In this document: piece after piece, positions 49,701-60,212 of the stretch
How the letters are laid out: every line of letters starts with the position of its first letter
Position numbering within the stretch: the first letter of the stretch is position 1
NCBI RefSeq assembly: GCF_036324505.1
Contig: NC_086354.1
Coordinates: forward strand, 5,128,217-5,192,216
DNA: 64,000 nt
Source of the DNA: Eleginops maclovinus
Taxonomy: Eukaryota; Chordata; Actinopteri; Perciformes; Eleginopidae
Reading direction: 5' to 3'
Translations under genes and position numbers: made by a program
The notes under the pieces: model-generated
What the model was told of the DNA's origin: nothing
Seen by the model: only the letters and a program-made list of their open reading frames with translations
Database searches by the model: none

Positions 49701-51703
49701 CTTTAGCTTTGTGCTTATTAGCAATTGTTAGCATACTACTTTTACTTAACATGGTAAACACATAAACTGTATAATAGAGGTGGATGTAGTCAATGTGACA
49801 TCACCAATGTAGATCACATTTTGAAATCCTCAAGTTTGGCCTTTTTGCCGACGCCATCTTGTAGTTTTGGTACCAGAAGTGAAACGAGATGGTAAAGCTA
49901 GATAGAAACGTTTTTAGGGTTTCAAAAGGGTAAACTTAATTTAATGAAGAGAAAACACACTTTGAAAGACTGGATCAATGCTGTTGTAGCAACCTGTCCA
50001 AAGCTAGCTACGCACTAAAGCATACCCTGCATAATTGACGGTTTTACTCTAAATATGACACAATCTTACAGAATGAAATGATGCTGTATTGAAGAAGACT
50101 TGAAAAAGTAATTGAGACCATAGAAAACTGAGGATAAGCATTTTTTTCTCACAATCAGACTTAAAAACCAGTGGAGTTACCCACTGCTGGATATTAAAAA
50201 TAATTCAGGTTCAAGGAACTTCCACATTGGCTTTCCTTTCCCGACCTTGAGGTTGCAGCCTGGGTAAACATTACACCTGCTACACCAATGCCAGCATTGT
50301 CCTTTCGACCATGCTAGCAAGCTGAAGGTAGCATTTAGCTCAAACAACAGCTTCACAAAGCAGCTAGCATAACTCTAGTTCATTCCAGGTAGGAATGGAA
50401 ATTCCTTTAAAAAGCAAAGACGGGCACTGTAGTCTTTAGCAAAGTAAGTCATCTCATTTGACATCAAACTGTGTTAGCAACTGTGCTACTGGGGTGCTAA
50501 TGTGAGCTGGCACAAACTGAGCTAATACCGTGTGTGTTGGGAAACCAAATATTAGGAGCAAATCTTACCAGCAACTTAAGACGTCAGTTAAAAGAGTTGG
50601 GAGTGTATTTTTGACAGAACACTGACTTCAGCTAGTCACTTTATGATCTTTTTAATATAGCAGCAGAGCACAGAAGTCCCCAAACAAAAGCTTGAGGATT
50701 ACCAATGATACAAAGTTCATGGTTAGAGTGAAATATTGGTATTCCAGAGCTTATTGTTTCAGAGCATGATAAAACATTTAATAATAGAAACCCTTAACTC
50801 TTCAATGAACAATTAGATGGACTGGTAAGGAAAGCATTCTGAATTGTATATGTAAATAAAAACTTTAAGACAAACATATTACTGTCGAGTCAAATAGTTT
50901 TAAGAAATGTTGCATTATATGAGACAGGATCAATTAAATACATCTGATGTATGGAACATGTGAAGGCCAGCATGTTAATAACTTAATACAATTATTAAGT
51001 GTAGGAGACCTTAACCCAGTGAATTACAGTATACAGTAAAAAGGTAATAATATCCTGCTGTGATATTCTTCTGCCCTGGAACCATAAAACTGGTTTTGGC
51101 TAATTAGCACAAGAAAGAAGAACCTTGAGTATATCTTGGTGCCTTGTAATGAACAAAACAAAAGAATATATAGTTGGGGGAGTTGCATATTTTAATTTGT
51201 GAAATGGTGTCAAGTGCTGTTACCTGAAGGGTTGTTTTTTATCCACGGAGGGTGCAGTTAATTAGGGTGTGTGAAGTGTGTTTGTTTCTGTGCTTAGTTA
51301 TACCAGTGCTTTGTAAAACCACGTTTGGAACCCAAATGTGACCCAGTCCAGTAATATTATCTATTTCAAATGTTTGAGTGTCTCTATTTATTTTTCCTCT
51401 ATTTCACAGATGTGTTTTCTAAATCAAGGTTGGATTACATTTCCTGCATCACATCAAAGTGGGGCTGCACTTGATTATGAATAAAATGTTAATATCATCA
51501 GTTAAAAGTAACGGGGAGTGGGTTTATGCCTTTGAGTAAAGAATAAATCAAACATACCTGTTATTTATTCTAATTACTATCATATGTCAAGGATAAATCA
51601 CATCTGGAGAACCATATATGTATAATGAAACATACAAGGGGAAATGCCTTGTTTAAAAGAGGTATAAAATCCTACGAGTTCCTATGACAATAAACATAAT
51701 ATT
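46727..51703. other. Intergenic noncoding stretch
   Basis: No gene, RNA gene or clear repeat family found on either strand. Overlapping short open frames at 48765-49241 lie on both strands and have no splice or domain support. Confidence 0.5.
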
Positions 51704-51709
51704 TTTATT
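51704..51709 (-). terminator. Candidate poly(A) signal of the photolyase gene
   Basis: AATAAA on the minus strand, 220 bases past the photolyase stop codon; the first good match downstream. Confidence 0.5.
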
Positions 51710-51928
51710 GAGACATACAGACAAAAATAAAAGTAGCAAAATCAACTTGAATGGCATATAACACTTACCAAGTAGGAGCATCAGATCACAATTTTAAATA
51801 ATAAACTGTTTTACACAAAAATAGGCAAGATACAGTCTATAAGAAAGTACGGACACTCCCTTAAGCTAAAGGTGCAGGAGATGTATGCTGTCAGGCATTT
51901 TATCCCTATCCTCAAAGAAAGTCATGCT

Positions 51929-54900
51929 TCAAAGGTTTTTGGGACAGTACTTTCTCTCAAACTTGGCTACGTCAAACTTCCGCTGGCAGCCTTTGTAGTT
52001 CATGTAGCGGACCTTGCCGAAAACCTTTCTCGCTCCCCAGGCTCGATCGTGGATGCCACAGATAGACCACATACAACCTACAGAAGGGACGCGAGTTGCA
52101 GAGTGAATAAATATGTTTTCTAAATCAGTTACACTGAAAAATGTAATCCATGTCCTCACCGACAAAGCCATTGGGGTCCTGGCCATCCAGACTATAGCGG
52201 TCGTTTAGGTAGAGGGCGATGGAGAGCGCCTCCTCTGGTGAAGAAGTCCACTCCAGAATCTTTTTGGCCCAGTACATCCTCAGGAAACCATGCATCTTCC
52301 CCTCAGTGATCATCTGGTGCTAATGGAGATCATTTGAAACAAACATCAGTAAAAAAACACATCTTAACACAGACTGGAGATCGAACACTGGAATAAGAAG
52401 GTACCTGAGAGGCGTTCCAGAGTTTGTCATGTGTCCTTGCTTTCTCCAGCTGTTCCCGTGTGTAGAGATACTCCCTCTTGTCTTTGACGTGTTCTTTCAG
52501 ACTCTTCTGAGCCCATTCATAAGTACCTGAGGAACAAAATGTCAAAAGAAAAGAGAACTAGCATCCTGTTCTGAATCATTGATTTACAAGCTTTCCCTAT
52601 TGCCGATTATATAGGGGTCTGCTCCCAGTTTGGACAAGCAGCCAGCAGTGCCAGAATAAGCAGAGCAATGTAGTGCTGTCGACAGGGGGAGCAGGATAAA
52701 GCATTTTAGACAATTAAAAGAAGCTCACAATAATACATTTGGAATATTTTTACTGCTCAGATCACCTTTTCTTTCTGGTAACTGAATCCGTTTTTATGCT
52801 CTCTTCAAAGCCACCAGACTTTGATGAAAAAATATATATATTATACCTCTCAAGACACAGGAGGTTGGTGGTCTACTATTACCATGACTGTTTATTTTGA
52901 ATGTATGAGTGTACCTATTCATAGTTCGGATTCATAAAGTCACACAATAACACAAACTAAATATCAGATCAGCGTTAGACCAGCCAACCAACCGGTGTTC
53001 TGCCAGGTAAAATAACAAATCTGAATAGAGTCTGGTGGCTTTGACAAGCGCATGGATGGATATAACGGCCTTAGTTCCGCATCAGAAACAGACTGCATAG
53101 CTGACTCGCAAGGTTAATGTTTGAAAATACTCAAAATATAGCAGGAACAAACAGTCCCCCGTCCACAGCAGTAAACTGCTTGACCCCCAAGGCGTATCTC
53201 CCGTTTGGTTTCCTAAATTAGAGTTGTGCATTCAAACATTTACTGAAGGTAACACTCTGATTATGGGTTAGTACCTCACACAACTAGACTTAAAATCATC
53301 TGAGAAATTGTTTTTATTCAGCTTGCAATCAGATATGAATGATGGCAGGAATAGGATGCAACTGAATGAGATCTAAACTGACCCTCTACGCTGTCGTATT
53401 TGTCGTTGTAGAAACAGAAGTTGTCTGTCAGCTCCCTGCGCACCACCAGCTCCTCGATGAAGGTTGCGACAGATACACCTGCAAAGTTCCCACTGCACTG
53501 AACCTGAAGTGCGACACGCTGGGCTGAAAGGTGACCTGATGGGAGGAAAAAAAGATGGTGGACAAGGATAAGAAAGTGTGATGGACAGAATGAGGAGGTG
53601 ATGTTAAAAAGGGTCTGAATTAGTGACATTGATATCTAACCTAGTTTGTTGTGTGGTATGGTGGTTTTGAGCTCAATTTATGCTGTAAATATCTCTGCAA
53701 AAGTGGAAATATTCTCTGTTCTGATATGAAATCAATTAAAATGTTCAGCTTTTTGAGCAAGGTGTTTCGTAAGACAATCTGCAATCTAAGTAATGCTGTA
53801 CTGCATATGTTCTATACCTATTAGAGAAAGTTCTAATGTGCCGAGTATGTGTGGGACACCTGTCACTATTAAGAAAGAAAACTCTGCACTTCAATGTACG
53901 TTCACGAAAGTGCTTGTTTTTTACACTGACACAAAAGTGTCTAAAACACATGATGGGAAGGAGCGTACATAGGATTTGGTGATTTGTCTGTGTTCTTCTT
54001 TACGACAACAATAAGCTCAACTTACTCTACACCGACAGACCAAACTATGACAACAAACTCTCACTCATGTTTGCAATGGTGTCTTGTTGCAACAAGTTAC
54101 ATGACACAAAAATAAAAGAATCAGGTAAAATGTTCAATTTCTCTGTAGGGTCCTTTCCATAAAGTTGTCAAGACACTATATTAATAAATCTAAGCCCTGT
54201 TTAACTGGCAGCCAGGTGTAGCGTTTTGGCTTAATAGTCAATACTGGACCAATTCAAATGTTGTCCCCATAAGTCACTTAGACACAAAGACATGGGGAAA
54301 TATGGTGCAGATTAAAAAAAAGACCCGTTACCAATGATTCTAGTTATTTAGACAGGCAGTGAAGCTTAGATAGATGAGAAAGGGTTTGTAAAGTCAATTA
54401 AGGCTAAAGTTGATACAGATGTTTACAAAACTTTTTTTACCCATAGACATGCATTAAATTAAGATATACAATCAATTTTCAAGGTGCAAATTACCAAAGC
54501 GGAGCCAGGGAGACAGCTGGCTAAGGCCTGCGATGTTTGGGTCGTTACGTTGAGTAGAAAATAGTTTGAGGCGTTCATCAATGAAGGACTCCAACATGGC
54601 GACTCCTCCCTTGGTGCCGGGCTTAGCCCACTCCGGCTCTCCTACATTTCTGTCTACCTGCAGGGAGGCTAGGGTTTCCTCCCACTCTATGAGCTGTAAG
54701 AGAAAATGACATTTTAAACACTTTCCCCAATTGGGTCCTCAAGTTACATCCAATCTAATTATGTAATCTAATAAAGCTTTGACTTAGGAGGAACAAATAT
54801 TCAACGGAGGATACAGCTGACAGTGATGGGATAAATTGTACCATCAGGTTTTGTAGAGGCACATTGTAAAACAGGTTAAGGTATGTATGGAATATCTATT

Positions 54901-57689
54901 ACTGTACTGCAGTGAAAGCACAAAGCTCTTCAGCTTTAAAGAGGCCCTTATCCTATAGTATATAATATACGTTCCATTGGACTAACTTACTTTTGTAACA
55001 TTGTGACATCACCACGCAACACTTGCATTTCTATTGGCTAGCGCTCTAACACATTGTACGTGATAGGCTAAGGGGCGTGTTGTCTCTAAGCTGTTGAAAA
55101 TTCACAACAGAGCCGGCCGGCTAATCAATCAGAGCAGACTGGGCTCTGGATTCAGAAAGAGGGTGAAAAGAGGTGCTGCAGCACAGGCAGTATGAGAGAA
55201 ATAAAGAGCTTTTTGAACATTAAAGCATGGAGACATGTCACAGTAGAGACACCAAATACAAATACTGAAAAGGAACATAATAGGGCCCTTTCAACATGTA
55301 TTGCTTGTAAGGAAATTTTGACTTTTGGACAGTGCACTACTATTTATATTTATTAGTCAAAAAATGATGTGAAGAGAGGACCTCTGGTTCCACCTATTAA
55401 TAGGTTTTCTGTTTCTGACTCAACATCTTACTTTTCCTACTTTTGAGAAGATAAACTACGATCATTTCGTCCTAACCAATTCAAAAGTAATTGAATGTGA
55501 CACATCAACTACTTACTTATTGAGTAGTCTTTGAAATAGCAAAAGGCTACCCTTCTCTCTTACTGTAGCACTTACTTTGGCGGCTCTTGCAGTTGTGTAG
55601 GGGTGTTTTTCTACCAGAGGAAAGTCTGTGAGGAACTCCGGAAGAAGCTTTGTGAGTTTTCCTCTGATCGTCCTGGCGGCGTACTCAAGCTTTGTGGATG
55701 TTACCCAGCAGGGAACAATATTGTGGGCATCTACCTACAAAAATGAAAATTATATCTTTTGTGACAGATAAAGAAAGTAGAAATAGTGATAAATCAAAGC
55801 AATGCGCATAAAATAAGACACGATAACGGATAAATATATATTATTATAGATTAATAAAAGGTACATCTTATCTTATCTTATATTTCTTTGTGACGAGTAA
55901 AACAAATAAAGCAAGGACACACTCAGCGAAAGATGTGGGGAGAAATCTAATAGCCAAAATGCAGGGCTTCCTATCGACACTGAGTGTGAGTGTGTACCTG
56001 TATGAGGGGAATATCTTTTGGAAGACTCTTTTTAACATCCTCCAACCACTGCAGTCGCTCTCTGAGGGGGGAGAAGTCTGTTACCACTGCGCCCAGGTCT
56101 CGATCAGACACAAAACCGGGGAGAACGTCTCCAGCTGAACCATGGAGCAGATGGAACTGGAATTCTAAAGCTTTGCACTTCTGTTTGGGGGGAGCAGAAC
56201 CAAGATTAATTTGAGAGTAAAAGTGCAAAGAAATGTTATAGAATCAATTGAACCTTTGAGTCTCCTAAGTGCCTCTCAATTATCACCAAATCCAAATTTA
56301 ACTAGAGCTATACTTCATAAGGAAACAGGTAGCCACCTCATTGACTTTCTATTGAATGCTATTGTTTATACTTATTATTTTTAATTCTCACACTAAGGCT
56401 GATAATAATGATGAATTTGTTTATTGATGGTTCTATGTAAAAAATATATATATATTCTATTTTTCTATTAGTATTCGTTCCCCTCACTTTATCTTTTTCC
56501 ATTAACTTCATATGCAATTGTCCAAAATACATGTACAATCTGATTTTAAAAAAGCGTATATCTGTAATCTACTTGTTATTGCTGACATTTTTACTTTAAT
56601 TTCCACCCTTACAATTAATAAATAAGATTGATTTGCTGTCAGTCCAATAATTGTCCAATTGTTTCAGCTCAACATTTAATGAAAAGACAGAATTTGGCAG
56701 GCATAAAGGGTTTACTTTACAATAACTGAAAAAGACAGAACTTGGTGTAGCTTGACCTGGTTGATAATGTAATAAATAACATAATTTTTGATTTAGCAAA
56801 ATGTGCTTTTATTTAAATGGTTTGCATCAATACTCCATTGCTTACTCCATGTATGAAAAACCTACTTTGCATTCAAGTGTATTCTTATTCTTGAAGTGAA
56901 TACCTTGAGACTTCTTTCAGACCTTTCAGCATGAAGCTGAAATGTCTCAGAGTGGACAGCTCTGATTTCGGGACAAACAGGCAGACACAGACGTGCAGAG
57001 GAAGCTTCTCCTTCAGAGCAAGCTGCTGGGCATGGATCAACGCCCAATTATCTGAAACACACAGAACATGTTGACCCATGAGAGGACAAAAGCCAGTAAA
57101 AAATATCTTGTTGCTTTCCTGGTAGTTGCTTTAAGTGTTCACCTTGTACTCTGTGGTCTCTTGACATCCAGTACAGGACACCCTGTGAGCCATGCTTTAT
57201 CTTCTCAGTGTTAGATATGAAGCGGAGGCGCTTTGTGTTGAATTCCATCTCCTTCTTCTCTGTCCTCTGCTGCTTCAGACGGTCCTCCAGCCAGCCCTTC
57301 TCCTTCAAGGGAGCCAGATTTTGCAGCTTAGCACTGGGCTCTTTCACAGCAACAGATGTAGATTTGCGTTTCTTTTTTTCAGACATGATGGTTTGGCTGG
57401 TGAAAGACTTGGTCTTGGAAGAAAGTACTGAAGTGCTATTCAGATAACTGTGGGCAACAACTCTAGAGAAAGATGAGCTGCAGATGAAAGAGTCAACATG
57501 GTGAAAAGCTAAAGATACCACGTGAACGTTAGCAAAACATAACAAAAACCAAAACAAGTTCCTTGCCTTGAACTTAGAAACAATATCCACAAATTAAATG
57601 GTCGAAAAACAAAACCAACAACACGACACTGAACCAAACCACAGGCACGTTGGAGATGTAACTTACCTCCTGCAAATGCTGAGCAGCAT
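51929..57689 (-). CDS. cpdp: Class II CPD photolyase (deoxyribodipyrimidine photo-lyase), ten coding exons
   Basis: A light-driven flavoenzyme that splits cyclobutane pyrimidine dimers in DNA. Coding exons in order of transcription: 57667-57689, 57143-57477 (or from 57462), 56904-57051, 55998-56180, 55576-55734, 54495-54693, 53383-53535, 52405-52526, 52160-52319 and 51929-52077, all with GT-AG borders. Class II signatures include [12 protein letters not shown] joined to DNWALIHAQ, the antenna-domain blocks [13 protein letters not shown] and [41 protein letters not shown], and [18 protein letters not shown] near the C-terminus. Total coding length is 1631 bases, one short of a multiple of three. 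All junctions agree in phase except 56904 to 56180, where one base is missing. The first exon plus the start of the second gives a Ser/Arg-rich leader before the lysine-rich internal start MSEKKKRK. This is either a functional gene with an assembly error at one junction or a recently damaged copy. Confidence 0.9.
54936..55294. mobile_element. TTAA-type MITE inside a photolyase intron
   Basis: The left edge is TTAAAGAGGCCCTTATCC, and the right edge AACATAATAGGGCCCTTTCAA has one change in the terminal TTAA. It holds CACAACAGAGCCGGCCGGC and CAATCAGAGCAGACTGGG in the same orientation as the copy at 2428. It lies between the exons at 54495-54693 and 55576-55734. Confidence 0.8.
57519..57524. promoter_or_regulatory. 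E-box in photolyase intron 1
   Basis: A perfect CACGTG in the short first intron, 165 bases from the start codon. E-boxes and D-boxes mediate clock and light control of fish photolyase genes. That role for this copy is inference. Confidence 0.35.
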
Positions 57690-57858
57690 ACAATGAAAGA
57701 AACGTGTAGAGGTACTTTAAGCTAGCTAACTAAAGCTAATGGCAGACGACGTCATTTCAGCACTCAAACTGTACAAAAACCGTTACCGGCTTAGTCTTCC
57801 CTTTGAAGAAGCAGAAACATTAACACCGCGTTGTTTAGGTTTTGTAACAGTATTTCTA

Positions 57859-57902
57859 ACTACATTTCCCAGAGTGCACTTCCGTACTGGGCATGCGCAC
57901 TG
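57859..57902. promoter_or_regulatory. ZNF143 (SBS)-like and NRF1-like sites upstream of the photolyase gene
   Basis: ACTACATTTCCCAGAGTGCA (57859-57878) closely fits the ZNF143/Staf consensus, and GGCATGCGCACTG (57890-57902) fits NRF1. Both are typical of TATA-less, often bidirectional promoters and lie 170-215 bases upstream of the photolyase start. An open frame on the plus strand at 57739 runs through them into a transposon and is not supported as a gene. Confidence 0.6.
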
Positions 57903-58235
57903 CCGTTTACGCCCGGAGAAGGGACTAATAAGGTGGTTTAAAAAGGGGCCATATTATGCTTTTGGGGGTTTTTCCTTTCCTGTAGTGTGTTATTTATGTT
58001 TTTGTGCATCTAATAGGTCTGCAAAAGCTAAAATCCCAAAATTCATGCTAGAGAGAGATATTCTCCAATATCCCTCCCCCATGCCTGAAACACCTCGATG
58101 GGATTCCTTTCTTTACTTCCTGATTCAGTTCCGTATCACACTGACGTCAACGTGATACGGAGCAGAACTCCAGCCAATATCAGCGGGAGCCGCTAGAGCT
58201 GAAACACCACTTAAAGCCGACCCGAGCAAGGAGCC

Positions 58236-59111
58236 ATGGTGAGGAGACGCTGCCACTTTCGCTGCGAACCAAAACTTTCTTTGTTTGCCATACCAAAGGA
58301 AGACCACGCGAAGAAGAAGTGGCTTGCATTTATTTTTACAGATATTCCCCGGTAGCAAAACCCCAAATTATGGTTGTGTTCTCGACAGTTCACTGAAGAC
58401 TGCCTCCTTCATATTTTTTTGTAATATTATTCAAGGGTCAATTACACTCCACAAATTAGAAAAAATCCTTTTCAACAAGAGAGTTGTCAGGGATGTGGAG
58501 AAGCTTAGTCATCAACACCAGACTTCATCACTGGAGGCCTTCCACAGCTCGATCCTGCGCCTTGCGCCTAAAAATGTTGTTTTCCCTTTCATGGGAATGT
58601 TGTGCAGGTAAAACACGTTATGATAGAATCTGTAACATCTTTTAAAAAAGTTACGTATTAATGACTAATAACTCTTAACAACAAATACATTTATGGGCAA
58701 TTCTAATTTGCTATCCTACCTACCCTATTTATCTTGAAGGTTGTACTTGGCGGTCATTCACTAAAATGAAAATGTTATGGCTAACAAGGGTGATAGCATA
58801 GCCAAGCCAGTCAAACCAGACCCAACATACAGTAAGTTGTAATTTTTTTTTAAATGTAAAACATGACAATTAAATAACACTTAAATATGTATAAGGAAGA
58901 TGGATACAAGGAAATGCAAGAACATGATTTATTTGAATGTTATATTTCACAGATTATGAGGATGACCTGATGAGGCTTGTGTTTGATGAGGTGCTAGAGG
59001 ACCCAACTCCATTTGTTGAAGGTTTAAAGGAAATCCCCATCCCCAAAGACCAGTCATCCCAATATGAGAGACCTTCAAAGGATGAGGTGATTGCCCGCCA
59101 TGTCTCCCGCT
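58236..59111 (+). pseudogene. THAP-domain transposase relic, internally deleted
   Basis: An ATG in good context (GCCATGG) starts a THAP-type zinc finger: C-x3-C at the start, LFAIPK, KKWLAFI, then LCSRQFTEDC. The zinc-binding His of the usual C-x2-H is Gln here, and in-frame stops lie at about 58353 and 58434. The transposase core expected next is missing. At about 58492-58611 the C-terminal block reappears (TSSLEAFHS, APKNVVFPF, GMLCR) with a donor. It continues at about 58738-58830 (LYLAVIH followed by a stop where Tyr is usual) and at about 58954-59110 (YEDDLMRLVFDEV, DPTPFVEGL, HVSRF). The exon order fits fish transposase genes of this family, but the copy cannot make protein. Confidence 0.65.
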
Positions 59112-59648
59112 TCAGCCAAGGTGTGGCCGAAAGCCAACGCACCGACCAGTTGGATCAGGAAACTCCTGGCGTATCCGGACTACCACACACGACGGGATGA
59201 CAACCCTGGCATACCGGTCTAAATAGCCCCAGCACCAGCTGACAAAGCTCCGATAGGAGAGATGCCAGTTACGCCTGTAAAAGAGAGGATCAGACACTAT
59301 TACCTTGAATATAAAACTGTATCTTCTGTGTAAAACTGTATTTACAAATGTTCCATATTAAACTTTTTACTTTATTTTTTAATATTTATTTTGAGGATAA
59401 AGGTCATTTCTTTCTTCATGTTTTTCAGGTTCTGTGGTATAATCAAAGTTCAGATTTGATTTTTTCTAAGTTGTATTTCATAATACTTACTCTTCGGCTG
59501 TTCGACGCCTAAGAATACGTCCATAGTCAGCTCTGACTATGTTGCTGATGTTCTGCAGGGTGTATATGTGGAAGCAATTGGGCTCTAGTCCTGGATGGTC
59601 TACCATGCAGGTAGGAGGGACCGCAACCTGGTTCTTTCTTGCCACAAC
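59112..59648 (-). CDS. P2X7 receptor C-terminal-like domain, transposon-associated, two 3' exons
   Basis: Exons 59491-59648 and 59112-59274 join in frame across a GT-AG intron. The encoded stretch has HPGLEPNCFHIYTLQ, a YGRILRRR segment, then RNWHLSYRSFVSWCWGYL, VIPSCVVVRIRQEFPD and VGFRP before a TGA. The order and the IPSC..RIR.EFP pattern match the cytoplasmic C-terminal (ballast) domain of P2X7; no channel segment is present. Many fish genomes carry such domains in multi-copy genes. The stop codon lies next to the end of the plus-strand transposase relic, so the two genes converge. 5' exons are absent: the acceptor at 59649-59650 has no partner before the Gypsy LTR at 59872. The frame has no stops, so it may be truncated rather than decayed. 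Confidence 0.6.
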
Positions 59649-59871
59649 CTAAAATGGAAAATAAGACACGGGTTAACATCAAATACTTTTATACAATGAA
59701 GCAAATGATGACTCAGTAGGCAACATCACCGCATAGGATGTATATTTATCTAGTTAGCAACCTGTTTCAATGTTACATTTAAAAGAAAACGGTGTTATCC
59801 CAGGAGATCGAGGAGAATAGAAAGGTTGGTATCTTCTACATTGTGTAATTCTTAGATACTTGTATACCTTG

Positions 59872-60180
59872 TGTGGCAGCCGGGTGTGGTTAGAGCGCCG
59901 GCTGCTGGGGTGAGGGGAGTGGCTCGGCCGGAGACCAGACAGCTGATCGGAATCAGGTAATCAGGCGTTTAATATAAAGCATGTTGGTAACCTGGTTCTG
60001 ATCTGTCTTGCAGTAGGCTGGGTCCTGGGAAGACGACACACCCCGTCCTGGCCTTCCCCGCTCGGAAAGTACCGCGGAGCTGCCTGTTGTGTGAACAATT
60101 CTCAACCAATAAACGCATTGTTTTTGCCCAACGCCGAACGCTTCCGTCTCTTACCTGTTACCTGAGCCATCCCGCCCACA
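59872..60180 (+). repeat. 5' LTR of the Gmr1-like Gypsy element
   Basis: 309 bp, begins TGTGGCAGCC and ends CGCCCACA. It contains TTAATATAAAG (possible TATA region, about 59969) and AATAAA at 60108. Its end is followed after one base by the primer-binding site. The left limit could be two bases further left because of a GTGTG run. Confidence 0.8.
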
Positions 60181-60181
60181 G

Positions 60182-60199
60182 TGGCGCCTGAACAGGGAC
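60182..60199 (+). promoter_or_regulatory. Primer-binding site, tRNA-Lys type
   Basis: TGGCGCCTGAACAGGGAC, directly after the LTR. It differs by one base from the well-known tRNA-Lys3 complement used by some retroviruses. Confidence 0.9.
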
Positions 60200-60212
60200 G
60201 TGAACCCCTCAG

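Larger units (their letters stand above)
57938..59871. mobile_element. Degraded autonomous-type DNA transposon with THAP transposase, probable Kolobok
   Basis: The left edge is TTAA at 57938-57941, followed by AAAGGGGCCATATTATGC. The next roughly 190 bases match the MITE at 2428, for example CCTGTAGTGTGTTAT, GTGCATCTAATAGGTCTGCA and CCTCCCCCATGCCTGAAAC. Inside are two convergent genes: a broken THAP-transposase on the plus strand (58236-59111) and a P2X7 C-terminal-like gene on the minus strand (59112-59648). No right end is found before the Gypsy LTR at 59872. Either that insertion cut the element or its end is lost. The TTAA target and THAP transposase together are known for the Kolobok superfamily; the name is inferred. 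Confidence 0.6.

Noticed and set aside
57739..58155. A divergent gene (138-codon open frame) sharing the photolyase promoter
   Set aside because: From 57938 the frame is transposon sequence. The first part shows no domain and no donor that would give a sensible first exon.
58125..58393. Minus-strand open frames opposite the THAP region
   Set aside because: Shadows of the plus-strand THAP coding sequence, which shows the real motif.
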